A program made the position numbers and the translations under genes. Of a stretch of 64,000 bases of DNA, positions 33,841 through 45,780 are shown one piece after another (within the stretch, counting starts at the first letter, position 1; each line of letters opens with the position of its first letter). Below the pieces are notes generated by a model. It searched no databases. It saw only the letters and a program-made list of their open reading frames with translations, and was not told the origin of the DNA. Source of the DNA: Zygnema cylindricum (Eukaryota; Streptophyta; Zygnematophyceae; Zygnematales; Zygnemataceae); NCBI GenBank assembly GCA_037447655.1, contig JBBHKE010002559.1, positions 62,001 through 126,000 on the forward strand, in the 5' to 3' direction.

Positions 33841-35547
33841 TTATCGTGGATTCTTTCGATTCACCACGGCTTCTCCCCTGTCCCTCAGATCCATATCCGT
33901 TTCCACCACGTCTTCCCCTTGTGTCATTGGCGTTTCCAAGTTCAAGTCTTTCTCTGTCTGTTTTGAATCTGCAAGGATATCATCTGAACCTGCAAGAGTA
34001 TCATCTTCTTGAAAACCCAGATAGTAAGGGAGATGAAAGTCATCAGAAGTGTCTGACTCAACTCTGATTCTGACTGGTTTTGAGGATTTAAAGGGATCTA
34101 CTGACTTCCCTTCATCCATAGCTACCAGATGTTTAACTAATATTATATCTTCTCTCTTTAGATCATATACTGTATACCCTTTTACATCCTCATCATATCG
34201 TAGCAAGTATCCTGGTTTCCCTTTAGGATCTAGTTTCCAGTTTGAATTATCTGTATCTAAACTGAAGACTTTACTACCGAAAACCTTTAAATGAGATAGA
34301 TCTGGTTTTCGGCCGGTCCATTTCTCATATGGAGTTTGGCCTTTCACCGCCGAAGTTAAAACTCTGTTTCTCAAATAATTTGCACAATTCATAGCTTCTG
34401 CCCAAAATCTTTTTCCTATCCTTTTATCTGACAACATACTCCGTGCACTGTCATTTAGTGTCCTATTCAATCTCTCGGCAACACCATTCTGTTCCGGGTT
34501 TTCTGGAACTGTCTTTTGATGTTGAACACCATCCTCCCTTAAGAACTCTTCAAACTGATTGGAGGTATATTCTCCTCCATTGTCACTTCTTACTCTCTTT
34601 ATTGAGGTCTCGTGAAGTTTCTCGACCCATGCCTTATATTGTTTAAAATACTCCGGAGTTTCTGATTTATTTTTCAGAAAGTATACTCGGGAGTACCGGG
34701 ACCAATCATCAGTAATGGTTAGCATAAATCTTTTGCCTCCGGGTGATGGCGCTCTCGCCGGTCCCCAAATGTCCGTGTGTACCAAATCAAGAACTTTTTC
34801 TCCTTTATAAGTTGCTTCCTTTGGGAATGGTAATCTGTGTGCTTTACCTTGAGCACACCCACTGCAATCACTCACATTATCATTTTCCCCAAAGCGTATT
34901 CCTTCAACTACTCCCATTTTTTTCATTTCTCTTAACTTTTCTAGATTCACATGCCCAAGTCTCTTATGCCACAACATAATATCATTGACACCAGTATAGT
35001 AAAGTTTGAGTTTTTCATTTCTTAAAGCAAGCCTGAACATTCCTTGGCTACCTTTCTCAGCAGTGAAATACACATCTTCCTCAAAGCTAGCTGTAAAGAC
35101 TCCTTTTCTGGTGCTAGTTTCAAATCCTTTATCATCTAATACAGACGTGAAGATAAGATTCATGTTTAACTCCGGAATAAACAATACATCGGAGGACGTA
35201 ACTATTGAGGTTTTTCCTTCCACTACGACTTTCACATCTACCGATCCTACATACGTAGTGGTCATTACCCTCCCATCCCCATATTGAATCTCTACTCTAG
35301 GGATCTTTCTCAGCTTAGTAAACATATGCATATCTTTGCACATGTGCATAGATGCACCTGAATCCACAATCCAGCCTCCTTCACCTTTCAGTCCACCGAA
35401 AGCACATTTATGCTTTCGTGGAATTTCGACTTCTGTTTTTGCCTCAAACTCCTCATCCAAAAGAAGTTCGTCGTCCTCTTCATCGGATTCCTCCTCGATT
35501 ACCTGTGTGACAAGTGCCTTTTTCTTCCCTCGTGTTTGACCCCCGGT
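33841..35547 (-). pseudogene. Copia E protease-integrase (long open segment)
   Basis: About 560 codons are open. They hold an acidic run (EEESDEEDDELLLDEEFEAK), the protease motif DSGASMHMC, the integrase zinc region (HKRLGHVNLEKL, CSGCAQGK), a complete core with DLVHTDIWGP, DDWSRYSR, SDNGGEY and PEQNGVAERLNRTL, then the C-terminal part (VFSLDTDNSNWKLDPKGK) and an Asp/Glu-rich linker. The segment is bounded by a TAG (CAG to TAG) at 35547 toward gag and a TAA at 33841 toward RT. It is the best-preserved integrase in the window; the catalytic D, D, E residues are all present. Confidence 0.9.
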
Positions 35548-36528
35548 CTACCCCTCTTTTATCCGAAGCTCGGTCAGTTTGGTGCATTCTGCCATGTAAT
35601 GCCCGGGTTTCTTACAAAAGTCACAAAGCCCCTTTAGTCCCCTCGTTCCGGATTCATCGGATTGATTTTTCACGTCTTCCCCTCTATGACTTCCAAGGGG
35701 TTTCCGTGAATCTTTGTTTCTCCAACTTGCTCTAGCCGCCAAGGCTTGTCCGTTCTTAACTCCCCTTCGGATTTCGATTGTATTCACTCGGACGAGAATC
35801 ATACCAACTACTGAATTCCATACCCACCTGGAGTACGGTAGATCCTGTACCCGGTTTACAATGTTCTCATGCTCATCGGGTAGTTTCATGAGTAAACAAT
35901 GTACCCTTGCCTTCTCGGTTTCTACTTTTCCGGCACACTCTAACTCCATGAAAAGTATAGCCAGCTCATTGCAGAAATCGAGCATCTTCTCTCCTTTGTG
36001 AAAGTATCCATTGATCCTTTGGTCTGCTAGCTTCTGTTCCTGAATAGTACCGCTACGGTACATCTCTATAAGGGCATCCCACAGATCGGATGCCCTTTCC
36101 ACCTGTAAATGAGGACCAGCAAGTCCTTGTGTGAGATGACGGAGGATAAAATGCTTGGCTGCCATGTTGCTGTAGTCCCAGGTATCAATATCATTCTCCT
36201 CATTCCTCAAAATAAGAGACATCAAAGCAGATCCGGTTGCTATAGGTGTGGATTTCTCTTTTTCTTTCCCTTTTTCCATCACGATGCTTTCTCCGTCTTC
36301 TTATTCCCCTGATGACGGTGGATCTTGTTTCCTACCAAATCTGCTTCCTCCAAACCCTGGAGAAATAGCAGGAACAGATGGGCGCTTCACTCGCCCACTC
36401 ACTATTCCCCAAAATCTTTTCTCACATAGGGCTCCCATCATCATACTCTCCCAGTAGATGAACCCAGTCCCACTGAATATGGGCACCCTAGAGGGTGGGC
36501 CCATAACCTGCAACTCTGAGACATCCAT
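35548..36528 (-). pseudogene. Copia E gag
   Basis: The ATG is at 36526-36528, inside the 5' LTR. Gag reads MDVSELQVMGPPSRVPIFSG, is stopped by TAA near 36301, then continues open through the gag core (DLWDALIEMYRSGTIQEQ, MLDFCNELAILFMELE) to a zinc knuckle with Asp in place of His at one spacer (CDFCKKPGHYMAEC; the metal-binding C, C, H and C are kept). It ends at the TAG at 35548. It keeps Trp and Gln at the two codons that are TAG in other copies. Confidence 0.88.
36494..36508 (-). promoter_or_regulatory. Primer-binding site of Copia E
   Basis: Plus strand GGTGGGCCCATAACC, perfect match to the initiator tRNA-Met anticodon arm, abutting the LTR at 36509. Confidence 0.78.
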
Positions 36529-37500
36529 AGGTACTCAGAGTAGGCAGCTTGCTAGAAGCCTCTAGTATAACCTTAGTTCGTTAAGCTTTGTCTGAATATT
36601 GCTGACACCCTTACAGAATACGGACTGAATAGACTGCACCCCTTGGAAGAGCTGACTCCCCTGAGTCTGCACAAAAAGAATCCTTGAATTTGCTCCCCTG
36701 AGTTGTTAATTATCAATGGTCAAAGATGACCCTCTTATACAAAAGCTCTCTGAGAGAGAGGCGACTACCTCACATTTTCTAAGTACTAAACCCCTCTCTA
36801 AACCCTCTTCTACTGATGTACGGAACCAATCAATTGAGTGTAGAGTACAGAAAGGCACTTGGTCCGAAGTACTTTTTGTACGGCCATTGTACGATATGGC
36901 CAGAAAAACGACGCCTGCCATATCCGGGTTCGCCATAATATGTCCCGGAGATGCCGTCATCCAATGTCATGCTGCCACGTGTCACCCGTTGTGGTTGTGA
37001 TCGAAAACCGCCAAATTGACCATTCCGCGATGCCGGCTTCTTTCTCCGTCGTTAGATTAATGTTGGCTTAAATTTATAGCCGTTAAAAATACAACTAGTA
37101 CATTTCCGGTGTAATTCTATTTTTAACTGTGTCTGTATGAATGTGGTCCGTTTGTCAGTAAATTGAACTTCTCTTTTTTGTCATCTTTAAGTAGTTATCG
37201 TACCCTATATACTTCAGCACTGGTCTTAGACTGCAGGGTAAGACTAATAGCTAATTTGACGGATGGTAGGTACCAGGATCAAATCCTGGGTCCGTCAATC
37301 CTTTTGGTAAGTTTACCAAGGATCTGCCTTTTGACTCTAGAAGGAGCATAGGCAGCCATGGCTCTATCTTCTTCTCCAGCCTTCAGTGACTACGACAAGT
37401 ATGGGGGCTAGAGAGAGAAGCTAGAAGCAGGGTGCCTCTGCTTTTTCTTGCTCTTATTTAAATCTTTTAACTAACCTAGAAAATACCTTTTATTTCAACA
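36509..37500 (-). repeat. 5' LTR of Copia E
   Basis: 992 bp, TGCAACTCTGAGAC to TTATTTCAACA. It includes a nested hairpin at 37256-37298: outer stem TTGACGGA/TCCGTCAA around CCAGGATCAAATCCTGG. GTAC motifs lie near 36817-36892. Confidence 0.93.
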
Positions 37501-38357
37501 AAAGAAAGATTAAAAGATTGACTGAAAATAAAACAATAGAGAACATGCTTGAAAAATTTTCGATGGATAAAACTAATAGTTGTACAACTCCAATGGAGTT
37601 TAACAAGGGAAGTGAGGGGAGTGAGGAAGAAGGAGTCATAGTCTTAGACAAAGAATTATCTCCTGAAAAACATAAGTTCATGCAAACTATTCCTTACAGG
37701 CAAGTAGTGGGAAGTCTAATATATTTTATGAATTGTACCAGGTCGGATTTAGCTGCAGCTGTAGGAGTGCTTAGTAGAAGTCTAAATGCTCCCACTAAGA
37801 GGGATTGGGAGGCAGCTAAGAGAGTCCGTAGATATTTGATAGGAACTAGGGATATATGGTTGCATTTTGGTGGGGAGAATACTGATATCACTACTTGGAG
37901 TGATGCCAGTTATGGTGATGCTCCGATGAGGAGATGCACTTCTGGATATGTATTATGTGTGGGTGATGGGGCATGCTGTTGGAGTAGCAAATTCCAAAAA
38001 GTTATTGCTCAGTCCACCATGGAAGTTGAGTATATGGCCTCTTACTCTGCTGTAAAAGAATTGATGTGGGTCAAGTCTTTGCTTGGTGAGCTTGGTCACT
38101 TTAAGAGTGGTGTGCAGAAAATATTTTGTGATAATCAAGATCTAATCCCTATTTCTGCCAATCCTAAACATCATTTTAAAGCCAAACACATGGACATTAG
38201 ACTCAGCTTTGTTAGAGAGAAAGTAGAAAATAAAATAATCAGTTTAGAGTACCGACGAGATAGTGAGATGGTAGCAGATATGATGACCAAACTTGTGCCT
38301 TCCTTTAAGCTAATTTTTTGCAGGGAGAAGTATGGTCTGAAATTAAAGATTGACTAG
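37501..38357 (+). pseudogene. Copia D RT C terminus and RNase H
   Basis: Resumes the D frame after the E insertion: KIKRLTENKTIENMLEKFSMDKTNSCTTPMEF, then QTIPYRQVVGSLIYFMN, TTWSDASYGDAPMRRCTSGY, SKFQKVIAQSTMEVEYMASY and ADMMTKLVPS, ending in TAG before the polypurine tract. This segment has no internal stop. Confidence 0.9.
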
Positions 38358-38370
38358 AAAATAAAGGGAG

Positions 38371-39397
38371 TGTAGAAATTAATGGTCTGTTTAAAGTATT
38401 TTCTAGATCTAAATATAGAAAGAAGTTGAGGCAGTTAACCTCTAACTTCTCTCTTCAACTCTCAAACTTGTCGCAGTCACTAAAAAGTTGGAGAGGAAGC
38501 TAGAGCCATGGCTACCTAGGTTATCCAGAGGTTTACAGGAAATATATATACTAGTTAATTTACCGTTGGGTTATTTACTAAAAGAATATGTGTTTATCCC
38601 AGGATGTGATCTTGGTACCTGCCTGACTATAAGCAGTCGGTAGCCAGTAGCCTTAACCGTTAACTCTAGACATAGTGTTACGTATTATAGGGTTTGATAA
38701 ATAGTTAAACATTAATAAGTAGGATAGTTGATTTAATTGAAACAGTTTTACGGGAGACATAGATCCAGTAATGTAAAAGTACGGATTATGGTACAGATAA
38801 GAAATGAATACCGCGTATTTATTTATTACGGCTACAATTTAATGTGAATTTAATCAAACAAAAAAGAATTAACGCCGAGATCGCGGAAGAGGATTTCGGC
38901 GGTTTGTGGTCATCGCCACATCGGATGACACGTGGCAAAATTACATTGGATCATGGTATCTCTGCAGATTACGGCATCGAATCTCGATATGACATGTGTC
39001 GACATTTAGGCTATTTCGTACAATGTCCGTACAAAAAGTACACCGGCAGCTATACTTTTGTGTACGGAGGTGTAATCTGATTGGCTCCGTACATCAGTAG
39101 ATAAAGTCTGTGAGAGAGATAAGACTTAGAAAAATTAGGAGATAGGACCCTCCTCCTAGAGAGCTTCTGTACAAAAGGTCAACTTTGACCCTCCATAACT
39201 TACTGCTCAGGGTAGCAAATTAAGAGACTCTTTTTGCTATAGACTCAAGGAAGTCTTGCCTTGACAGTGAAGAAGGTGGTCAGAGTTATTGTCTGCTAGG
39301 GTGGCAGATGTTCTTGCTGAAACACAATGGGTTCAGAGTTATCCTAGAGGCTTCTTAGAAGTTGTTCACTCTAAGGACTTATGGAGGTCTCAGAGTT
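38371..39397 (+). repeat. 3' LTR of Copia D
   Basis: Starts TGTAGAAATTAATGG after the polypurine tract and ends CTCAGAGTT, three bases short of the normal TCA terminus, at the junction with a C-type LTR fragment. Confidence 0.88.
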
Positions 39398-40397
39398 ACC
39401 AAAAGTTACTTGACGGATGCAGGAATTGATCCTGGTACCTGTCGTCTGTGAATATACAATAGCCGTTAGCTCTAACCGTTAAGTCTAGGACACAAATTAT
39501 GATATATAAGGTTCGATAAATATATAAATCGTAACATGTAGATTAATTCGTTTAAACGTCGAATAGATACTTAGTGCATAGATACAGTTTGATTTAGTAC
39601 GAAGTACGGTATGGGGATGGAACGGATACCGCGCATTTGTTTCGATAGCGAAAAAAATACCGCGCGTCGAATTTCAGCAGCTAGGATTATAGCCGGTTTT
39701 GATCAGACGGTCGCGATAGGCACCACGATCACGAAAAAGGTAATTTTGAAGTTTTACGGTCTTTGCCACGTCAGATGACACGTGGCGTGATAACATTAGA
39801 TTACGGGAATTCCGGAGATTACAGGAACTAATCCTGATTTGACACGTGTCGACATTTTGGCCATGTCGTACAATGGTCGTACAAAAAGTACATCGACACC
39901 TGTACTTTTCTGTACGACACAGTAATTTGATTGGTGCCGTACTTCAGTAGATAGAGTTTTAGAGGGGGAATAGGACTTAGAAAATTTTCGGTAGGTAGCT
40001 GCCTCTCCCAGAGAGCACCTTGTATAAATGGCAAACTTTGGCCAGCCATAACTATCAATTTACTTGACCATTTTCAGTGATTCTTTTTGCTGCGGACTCA
40101 GGTGAGTCCAGGCTACATAGAGGTGTTGTCGGTCAAAGTTTTTGCCTACCAGGGTGGCTGCATTTCTAAGGGAAAGTCAAAGTGGGTGAATGTGTCCAAA
40201 ACTCATATTCTAACTTTGCATTCTGTGGGGGAACTGAGCACACAAAAAGTCTTATTTCACAAGGGTGAAGCTATAATGGGTTTGTGATTGTCAAGGGGTG
40301 AGTCATTTGGGTTTATAACAACTTGGAGTCGGCACTATCTAGATAAGCTTCTTTTGGATTTGGGATTTCTGTGAGCAATCGAGCACACAAAATTTCA
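39398..40397 (+). repeat. C-type LTR fragment
   Basis: Matches the 5' LTR of element C from its TTACTTGACGG segment to the terminal AATTTCA, lacking the first ~220 bp. No internal region follows. It could be a truncated solo LTR or the right half of a C-type element rearranged with D. Confidence 0.85.
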
Positions 40398-42775
40398 ACA
40401 ACTATGTACCTTCTGCGATCTTGCCCATTTATTGTTTAAAATATGACAACGCTTCAAATAATAGATTTTTTAAAAGGCGGAAGGAAAGTAGGAGGGAGAG
40501 GGTTGGAGGGAAGTTTGCAAAAGTTTTGTTTTTTATTACAATACATCATAATAGTTTAAGGCTTATTTGCTTTTAAAATTCCGAATAGGCCACCTTTTTT
40601 CTCAAAAGAAACCACTTGTACGGTACAAATGTTTAAATAGTACTTATTTTGCAAGCCCCCACACTATGATTGGGAGGAAGCGAAAGAGGGAGTCGCGGGG
40701 GTCGAGGGTGAAAAAGGGTTTTTCTTAAAGAGTAATCTTTAAAAACTAAATAAAGAGTTGAGAGATTTGTAAATGTTAATTCTTGTTATTAAAATGGGAT
40801 TGTAAAGCCAAAACTTGCCATGTGGTCTTGTGTCCCACATTTTTAATTTGTAAAGGGGGAGGTCGAATCCATTAGTTATGACTCAATATTTTTCTCCAAT
40901 CATATTTGTAATTGCTTATTAAGTGAGATGTTGGATAAAAACCCCAAAATGACTTATAAAAAATGTATCCTCACAATTTATTTGGTGTATTATCTCAAAG
41001 CCCAAACTAATAAGGGAGCAATTTAAATACTAAAAAAATAAACTTATGAAAATGAATAAGTAGAAAGAACAAATATATGTTAAATTTTCAATAATCGTGT
41101 GCCAATTTTAAGCCACCAAACAAAACTATTTTTCTTACAATCTTCAATGCAATGGAATACTTTTTTTAACGATCCATAACTATTTAGTGTACACTTTTGG
41201 TACATAACTTAACTATTGTTTCAAGTGTATTTTTTAAGGTTTTGTAAAGTTTTTCAGGGTTTTGTTGGTTCGTGTTAGGTGTCTTTTAAGGTTTATAAGG
41301 GTTTAGTCCCAAGGAATATCAATTGACAAATGGGCGAAAAAATACTTAAAAAAAAAGCTTCAATTTTTTTTTGTCAAATAAGATATTGGGACGAATCCCC
41401 ACCATATCGTCCTACCACCAATATGCGCAATCATACAACAACATTAAAGACAATGTAAAACCAAAAAGGTAATGACAATTGAATAATACTGTGTAGGAAG
41501 ATTTTGTTATATTTTTTTTTTTTAGACATGGTGGAAACCACAATCCCAAACATACACAAAAGACAATGATTTCTAGAGAAAGAAAACGCAGAAATGTCAA
41601 AGTCAAAATCTTCACAATCATTAAGCAGAATATTGCATAGCAAAGTCAATTTATACACATATAGCTGGAGGATCATAATTTATTACACTTTTGTAAGAAA
41701 TCAACAAAGTAACACAAAAACTAGAGGCGACTCCACATGAATACATGTTGTGAACAACCAAGCATAAATAAATTAACATAACCTCCATACAATAACAAGG
41801 CTTAACTATGGACACAAAAATCCAAAATACTCAAAAGAGTTGGTTAAAGCCACGTGTAAAAGTTTGTTTGACATGCGGGTAACATGGCAAAATAATAGCA
41901 ATGAGAAGGTCCATTTGTTGCCTTATGCCGTAGGCTACAATTGGGACCTTATTATTGCAAAATCAGAGCTATAAAAGTGTAATTGCCGAGTTGAAGCTTT
42001 TGCTAAAGGTACACGTAAGCCGTGTTACTCAAGGTCACGTTGAGGTATACATGGGAGGGCGAGGAAAATATTTATTACTAGTGAGGAAAACATTCTATTA
42101 TGGAGCATATTTCATTTTTTTGTTACGCTTGTTCGATACACGACAACGAAACAGATTCAAAATTTCAAAATGTGCTCGTAGAGGAATGCCGCCATGCCTT
42201 GTTTGGGTAACATTCCATTAGACGAAAAGTGGGGTTCGTTACTGGATGACGTACGTTTCCGTACAGTACCATACATGGCCGTACCCTACAAATTTTGTTT
42301 TCAGACGAAACATTGTAACTGGAAAGCTATCGGGAAGCTCCAATGATATAGGCGTAATTCTTGACCGTTGGATGTTTCACTTTTGAGATACTCGAAACAG
42401 TCGCGCACATCATCCAGTGGCCCCCAACTCTCCACGCGAGGAGAGTTGGGGCCCACTACTCTCCACGCGAGGAGAGTTGGGGCCCACTGGATGATTGTCA
42501 TTCATTACAATTGGTACACGTCAAAAAGCAAAATAACATCTACTTTGAACAAGCGATTACAAGCGTGCACGTCGTAAATGCCATGTGCCGCCTGCCACGC
42601 TGAATGCATGTCAGGTTGACACTATCCTCGCACGATCTGTCTGACATCCACCGACATTCAAAGTTTGCCGCGACCTTCAAAGTTTGCCTAATCTTTTTGC
42701 AATCCCGTTTCGAAATTTAGATTTCCATTTTCAAAATCAAAATTTGGCCAAAAACTTTATGCACAAATCATTAAC
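40398..42775. other. AT-rich unique intergenic region with a foldback
   Basis: No gene recognised on either strand; the open frames at 41412-41676 and 41955-42221 show no known domain. The only structured feature is the foldback at 42409-42495. Confidence 0.5.
42409..42495. repeat. Foldback with 25-bp arms and an internally duplicated palindromic unit
   Basis: Arms 42409-42433 and 42471-42495 are inverted repeats with one mismatch (ATCATCCAGTGG outermost). Between them the unit CTCTCCACGCGAGGAGAG, itself self-complementary around CGCG, occurs twice. The whole stretch can fold into one long hairpin or two smaller ones. Confidence 0.88.
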
Positions 42776-43841
42776 TGAAACTCTGAGACCTCCATAAGTC
42801 CTCAAAATGGACAGCTTCCAAGAAGCCTATAGGATAACCCTGACCCCTTTGTGTTTTAGCAAGAACAACTGCCACCCTGGCAGACAAAAACTCCGACCAC
42901 CTTCACCCCTGTGAAGGTAAGACTCCCTTGAGTCGATATCAAAAAGAATCTCTGAATTTACTCCCCTGAGCAGTAAGTTATGGACGCTCAAAGTTGACCT
43001 TTTGTACAGAAGCTCTTTGGGAGAGAGGGTCCTATCTACTAATTTTTCTAAGTCCTATCTCTCTCACAAACTCTATCTACTGATGTACGGAGCCAATCAT
43101 ATTACACTTCCGTACATAAAAGTACATCTGTCGGTGTACTTTTTGTACGGACACTGTACGACATGCCCTAAATGTCGACACGTGGTATATCCGAATTTGC
43201 TCCCTTAATCCTTAGAGATGGCGCGATCCAATGTTATTCTGCCACATGTCATCCGATGTGGCGATGACCAAAAACCCCCGAAATCCTCTTCTGCAATATT
43301 GGCATTCATTCCGGCCGTCGGATTAAATGCACATTTAATCGTAGCCGTAATAAATACCTGCGCGGTATTCGTTTCGCTATTAAAACAAATGCGCGGTACA
43401 TGTTTCTTCTTCGTACCTTGATTGGTACTTTTACATTCCTGGATCTATGTATCTTGTAAACAGTTGCACTTAAATGAATTATCCTACGTGGTAATATTTA
43501 ATTAAATTTCAAACTATATAGTACATATCACTAGTTCTAGACTTAACGGATAAGGCTACTGGCTACCGGCTGCTCAACGTCCGGCAGGTACCAGGATCAA
43601 ATCTTGGATGCTGCATATGTCCTTTTACTAAATAAACCCCTAATGGTAAATAAACAAATATATTTTTTGTAAACCTCTAAAGAGCCTAGGTAGCCATGGC
43701 TCTAGCTTCCTCTCCAATTTCTCAATAAATGCGACAATTTTGAGAGTGGGAGAGAGAAGTTAGAGATAGACTGCCTCAGTATCTTTCTATATTTCTATTA
43801 AGACCTAGAAAATATTTAAAAACGGACCATTAATTTCTACA
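42776..43841 (-). repeat. 3' LTR of Copia F
   Basis: 1066 bp, TGAAACTCTGAGACC to AATTTCTACA. GTAC cluster near 43085-43160 and a T-arm-like hairpin near 43588-43606 (CCAGGATCAAATCTTGG). Confidence 0.92.
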
Positions 43842-43854
43842 CTCCCCTTATTTT

Positions 43855-45775
43855 CTAGTAAATCTTTAATTTAAGACCACACTTCTCCCTGCAGAAAATT
43901 AGCTTAGGGGAAGGCACAGTTTTAGTCATCATATCTGCTACCATCTCACTATGTGGTCGGTACTCTAAACTGATTATTTTGTTTTCTACTTTCTCCCTTT
44001 TAAAGCTGAGTTTAATGTCCATGTGTTTGGCTTTAAAATGATGTTTAGGATTGGCAAAAATAGCGATTGCTGCATGATTATCACAAAAAAAATTATGCAC
44101 TCCATTCTTAAAGTGACCCAGCTCAACAAGCAAAGACTTCACCCACATAAATTCTTTTATAGCAGAACAAGAGGCCATATATTCAGCCTCCATGGTGGAC
44201 AGAGCAATAACTTTTTGTTGTTTGCTACTTCAACAGCAAGCCCCATCACCCACATATAATACACATCCTGAAGTACATCTCCTCATCGGAGCATCACCAT
44301 AACTGGCATCACTCCAAGTAGTGATGTCACTATTCTCCCCCACCCAAATGCAACCATAGATCCCTAGTTCCTATCAAATTTCTAAGGACTCTCTTAGCTG
44401 CCTCCCAATCCCTCTTAGTGAGAGCATTTAGACTTTTTAGCATTCCTACAGCTGCAACTAAATCCGGCCTGGTAGAATTCATAAAATAGATTAGACTTCC
44501 CACTACTTGCCTGTAAGGAATCGTCTGCATGAACTTCTTTTCTTCAGGAGATAATTCCTCCTCTAAGACTATGACTCATTCTTCCTCACTCCCCTCACTT
44601 CCCTTATTCTACTCCATTGGAGTTGTACATCTATTAGCTTTATCCATCTGAAATATTTCAAGCATGTTCCGTATTGCTTCTTTTTGAGTCAATCTTATAT
44701 TTTTTCTTTTTCGGTCTCTTTCTAATTGAATTCCCAAAATATATTTTGCTTCCCCCATATCTTTCATTTCAAATCTCCCATGAAGATCAATTTTCAGTAT
44801 ATTAATTTTTTCCATTAATTTACTTAAAACAACAAATCATCAACATAAATTACAATAAATATAAAACCTTCCTCATCTTCAAAAACATAGATTGAGTGAT
44901 CTGAGCTGATCCGGATATATCATCTGAGCTGATCCGCATATATCCATGACCTGTAAAAAACTCATCAAGCTTCTTATTCGATTGTCGAGGCCCCTGTTTC
45001 AAACCATAAAGAGATTTAATAAGCCGGCATACTTTACTCTCCTCTCCTTCCTCCACAAATCCTTCGGGTTGTCGCATGAAGATCTCCTCTTCCAATTCTC
45101 CATGCAAAAAGGTTATCTTGATGTCCATCTGGTGCACCTCCATGTCTTCCGCAGTTGCCAGACAGAGAACCATGCGGACGGAGGGAAATCTGATGATCAG
45201 GGCAAAGGTTTCCTCGTAGTCAATTCCCTCCTTTTGTGTAAATCCATTTGCCACTAATTGGGCCTTGTAGCGCTCAATCCTGTTATCTGGGTTCAGTTTT
45301 AATTTGAAAACCCACTTATAACCGATTGGTTTTTGGTTTGATGGACAATCCACCAGCACCTAAGTATGGGCTGCCATAATTGAGACCATCTCCTCATTGA
45401 TCGTTGTCTTCCACTGGTTCCTTTTTCGACAAGTCATCGCCTTTCCATAAGTCTGAGGTTCATCTTCATGAGATAGTTTTGTTACCATGTTATTAACATG
45501 TTTTTTTGCAATTTTGTGCTACTTTTCTTTCCCTCCTCAAAATCTGAGGCTGCAATAGATGCTTCTCGTGGATTCTTTCGAACAATCTCGGCTTCTCCCC
45601 TGTCCCTTGATTCCGAATCAATTTCCACCATGTCTTCTGCTTCGGGTAGAGTTGTCACTGGAGTTTCCAAATCAGAGTCCTTTTCGGTCTGATTTGTACC
45701 TGCAAAAGTGTCATTTTCTCTAAAACGTGGATAGTTAGGAAGCTCAAAGCCATCGGAATTTTCTGACTCAAATTT
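43855..45775 (-). pseudogene. Copia F reverse transcriptase-RNase H
   Basis: RNase H end (ASCSAIKEFMWVKSLL, HHFKAKHMDIKLS, ADMMTKTVPSPK), with a premature stop near 44230 and frameshift near 44335. RT segments 44609-44815 and 44850-45359 include KLNPDNRIERYKAQLV, HQMDIKITFLHGELEEEIFM and YGLKQGPRQS; the YVDD region near 44835 is disrupted by a base loss. A short duplication of the IRISSDD region is seen at about 44915-44945. The copy is more decayed than E. Confidence 0.87.
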
Positions 45776-45780
45776 GATTT

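Larger units (their letters stand above)
31169..37500 (-). mobile_element. Copia element E, nested in D, target duplication AAAGA
   Basis: A 6.3-kb minus-strand element with both LTRs (31169-32141 and 36509-37500), a perfect primer-binding site (36494-36508), gag to RNase H, and a polypurine tract beside the 3' LTR. AAAGA at 31164-31168 and 37501-37505 is a 5-bp target duplication. Removing E and one duplication restores the D reading frame (ERDRK followed by KIKRLT). It therefore inserted after D. Its family is distinct: LTRs are shorter, start TGCTGAAATAAAAGG in element orientation, and differ in sequence from the B/D/F type. Confidence 0.95.
27616..39397 (+). mobile_element. Copia element D, split by nested element E
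   Basis: Plus-strand relative of element B. Parts: 5' LTR 27616-28672, primer-binding site 28673-28687, gag-protease, a truncated integrase, RT up to 31168, then element E, then RT end and RNase H 37501-38357, polypurine tract ending 38370 (AAAATAAAGGGAG) and 3' LTR 38371-39397. It lost about 1 kb covering the integrase core near 30270. Both outer LTR ends are clipped by a few bases (TGTA missing on the left, TCA missing on the right) and no target duplication is seen. Confidence 0.88.
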
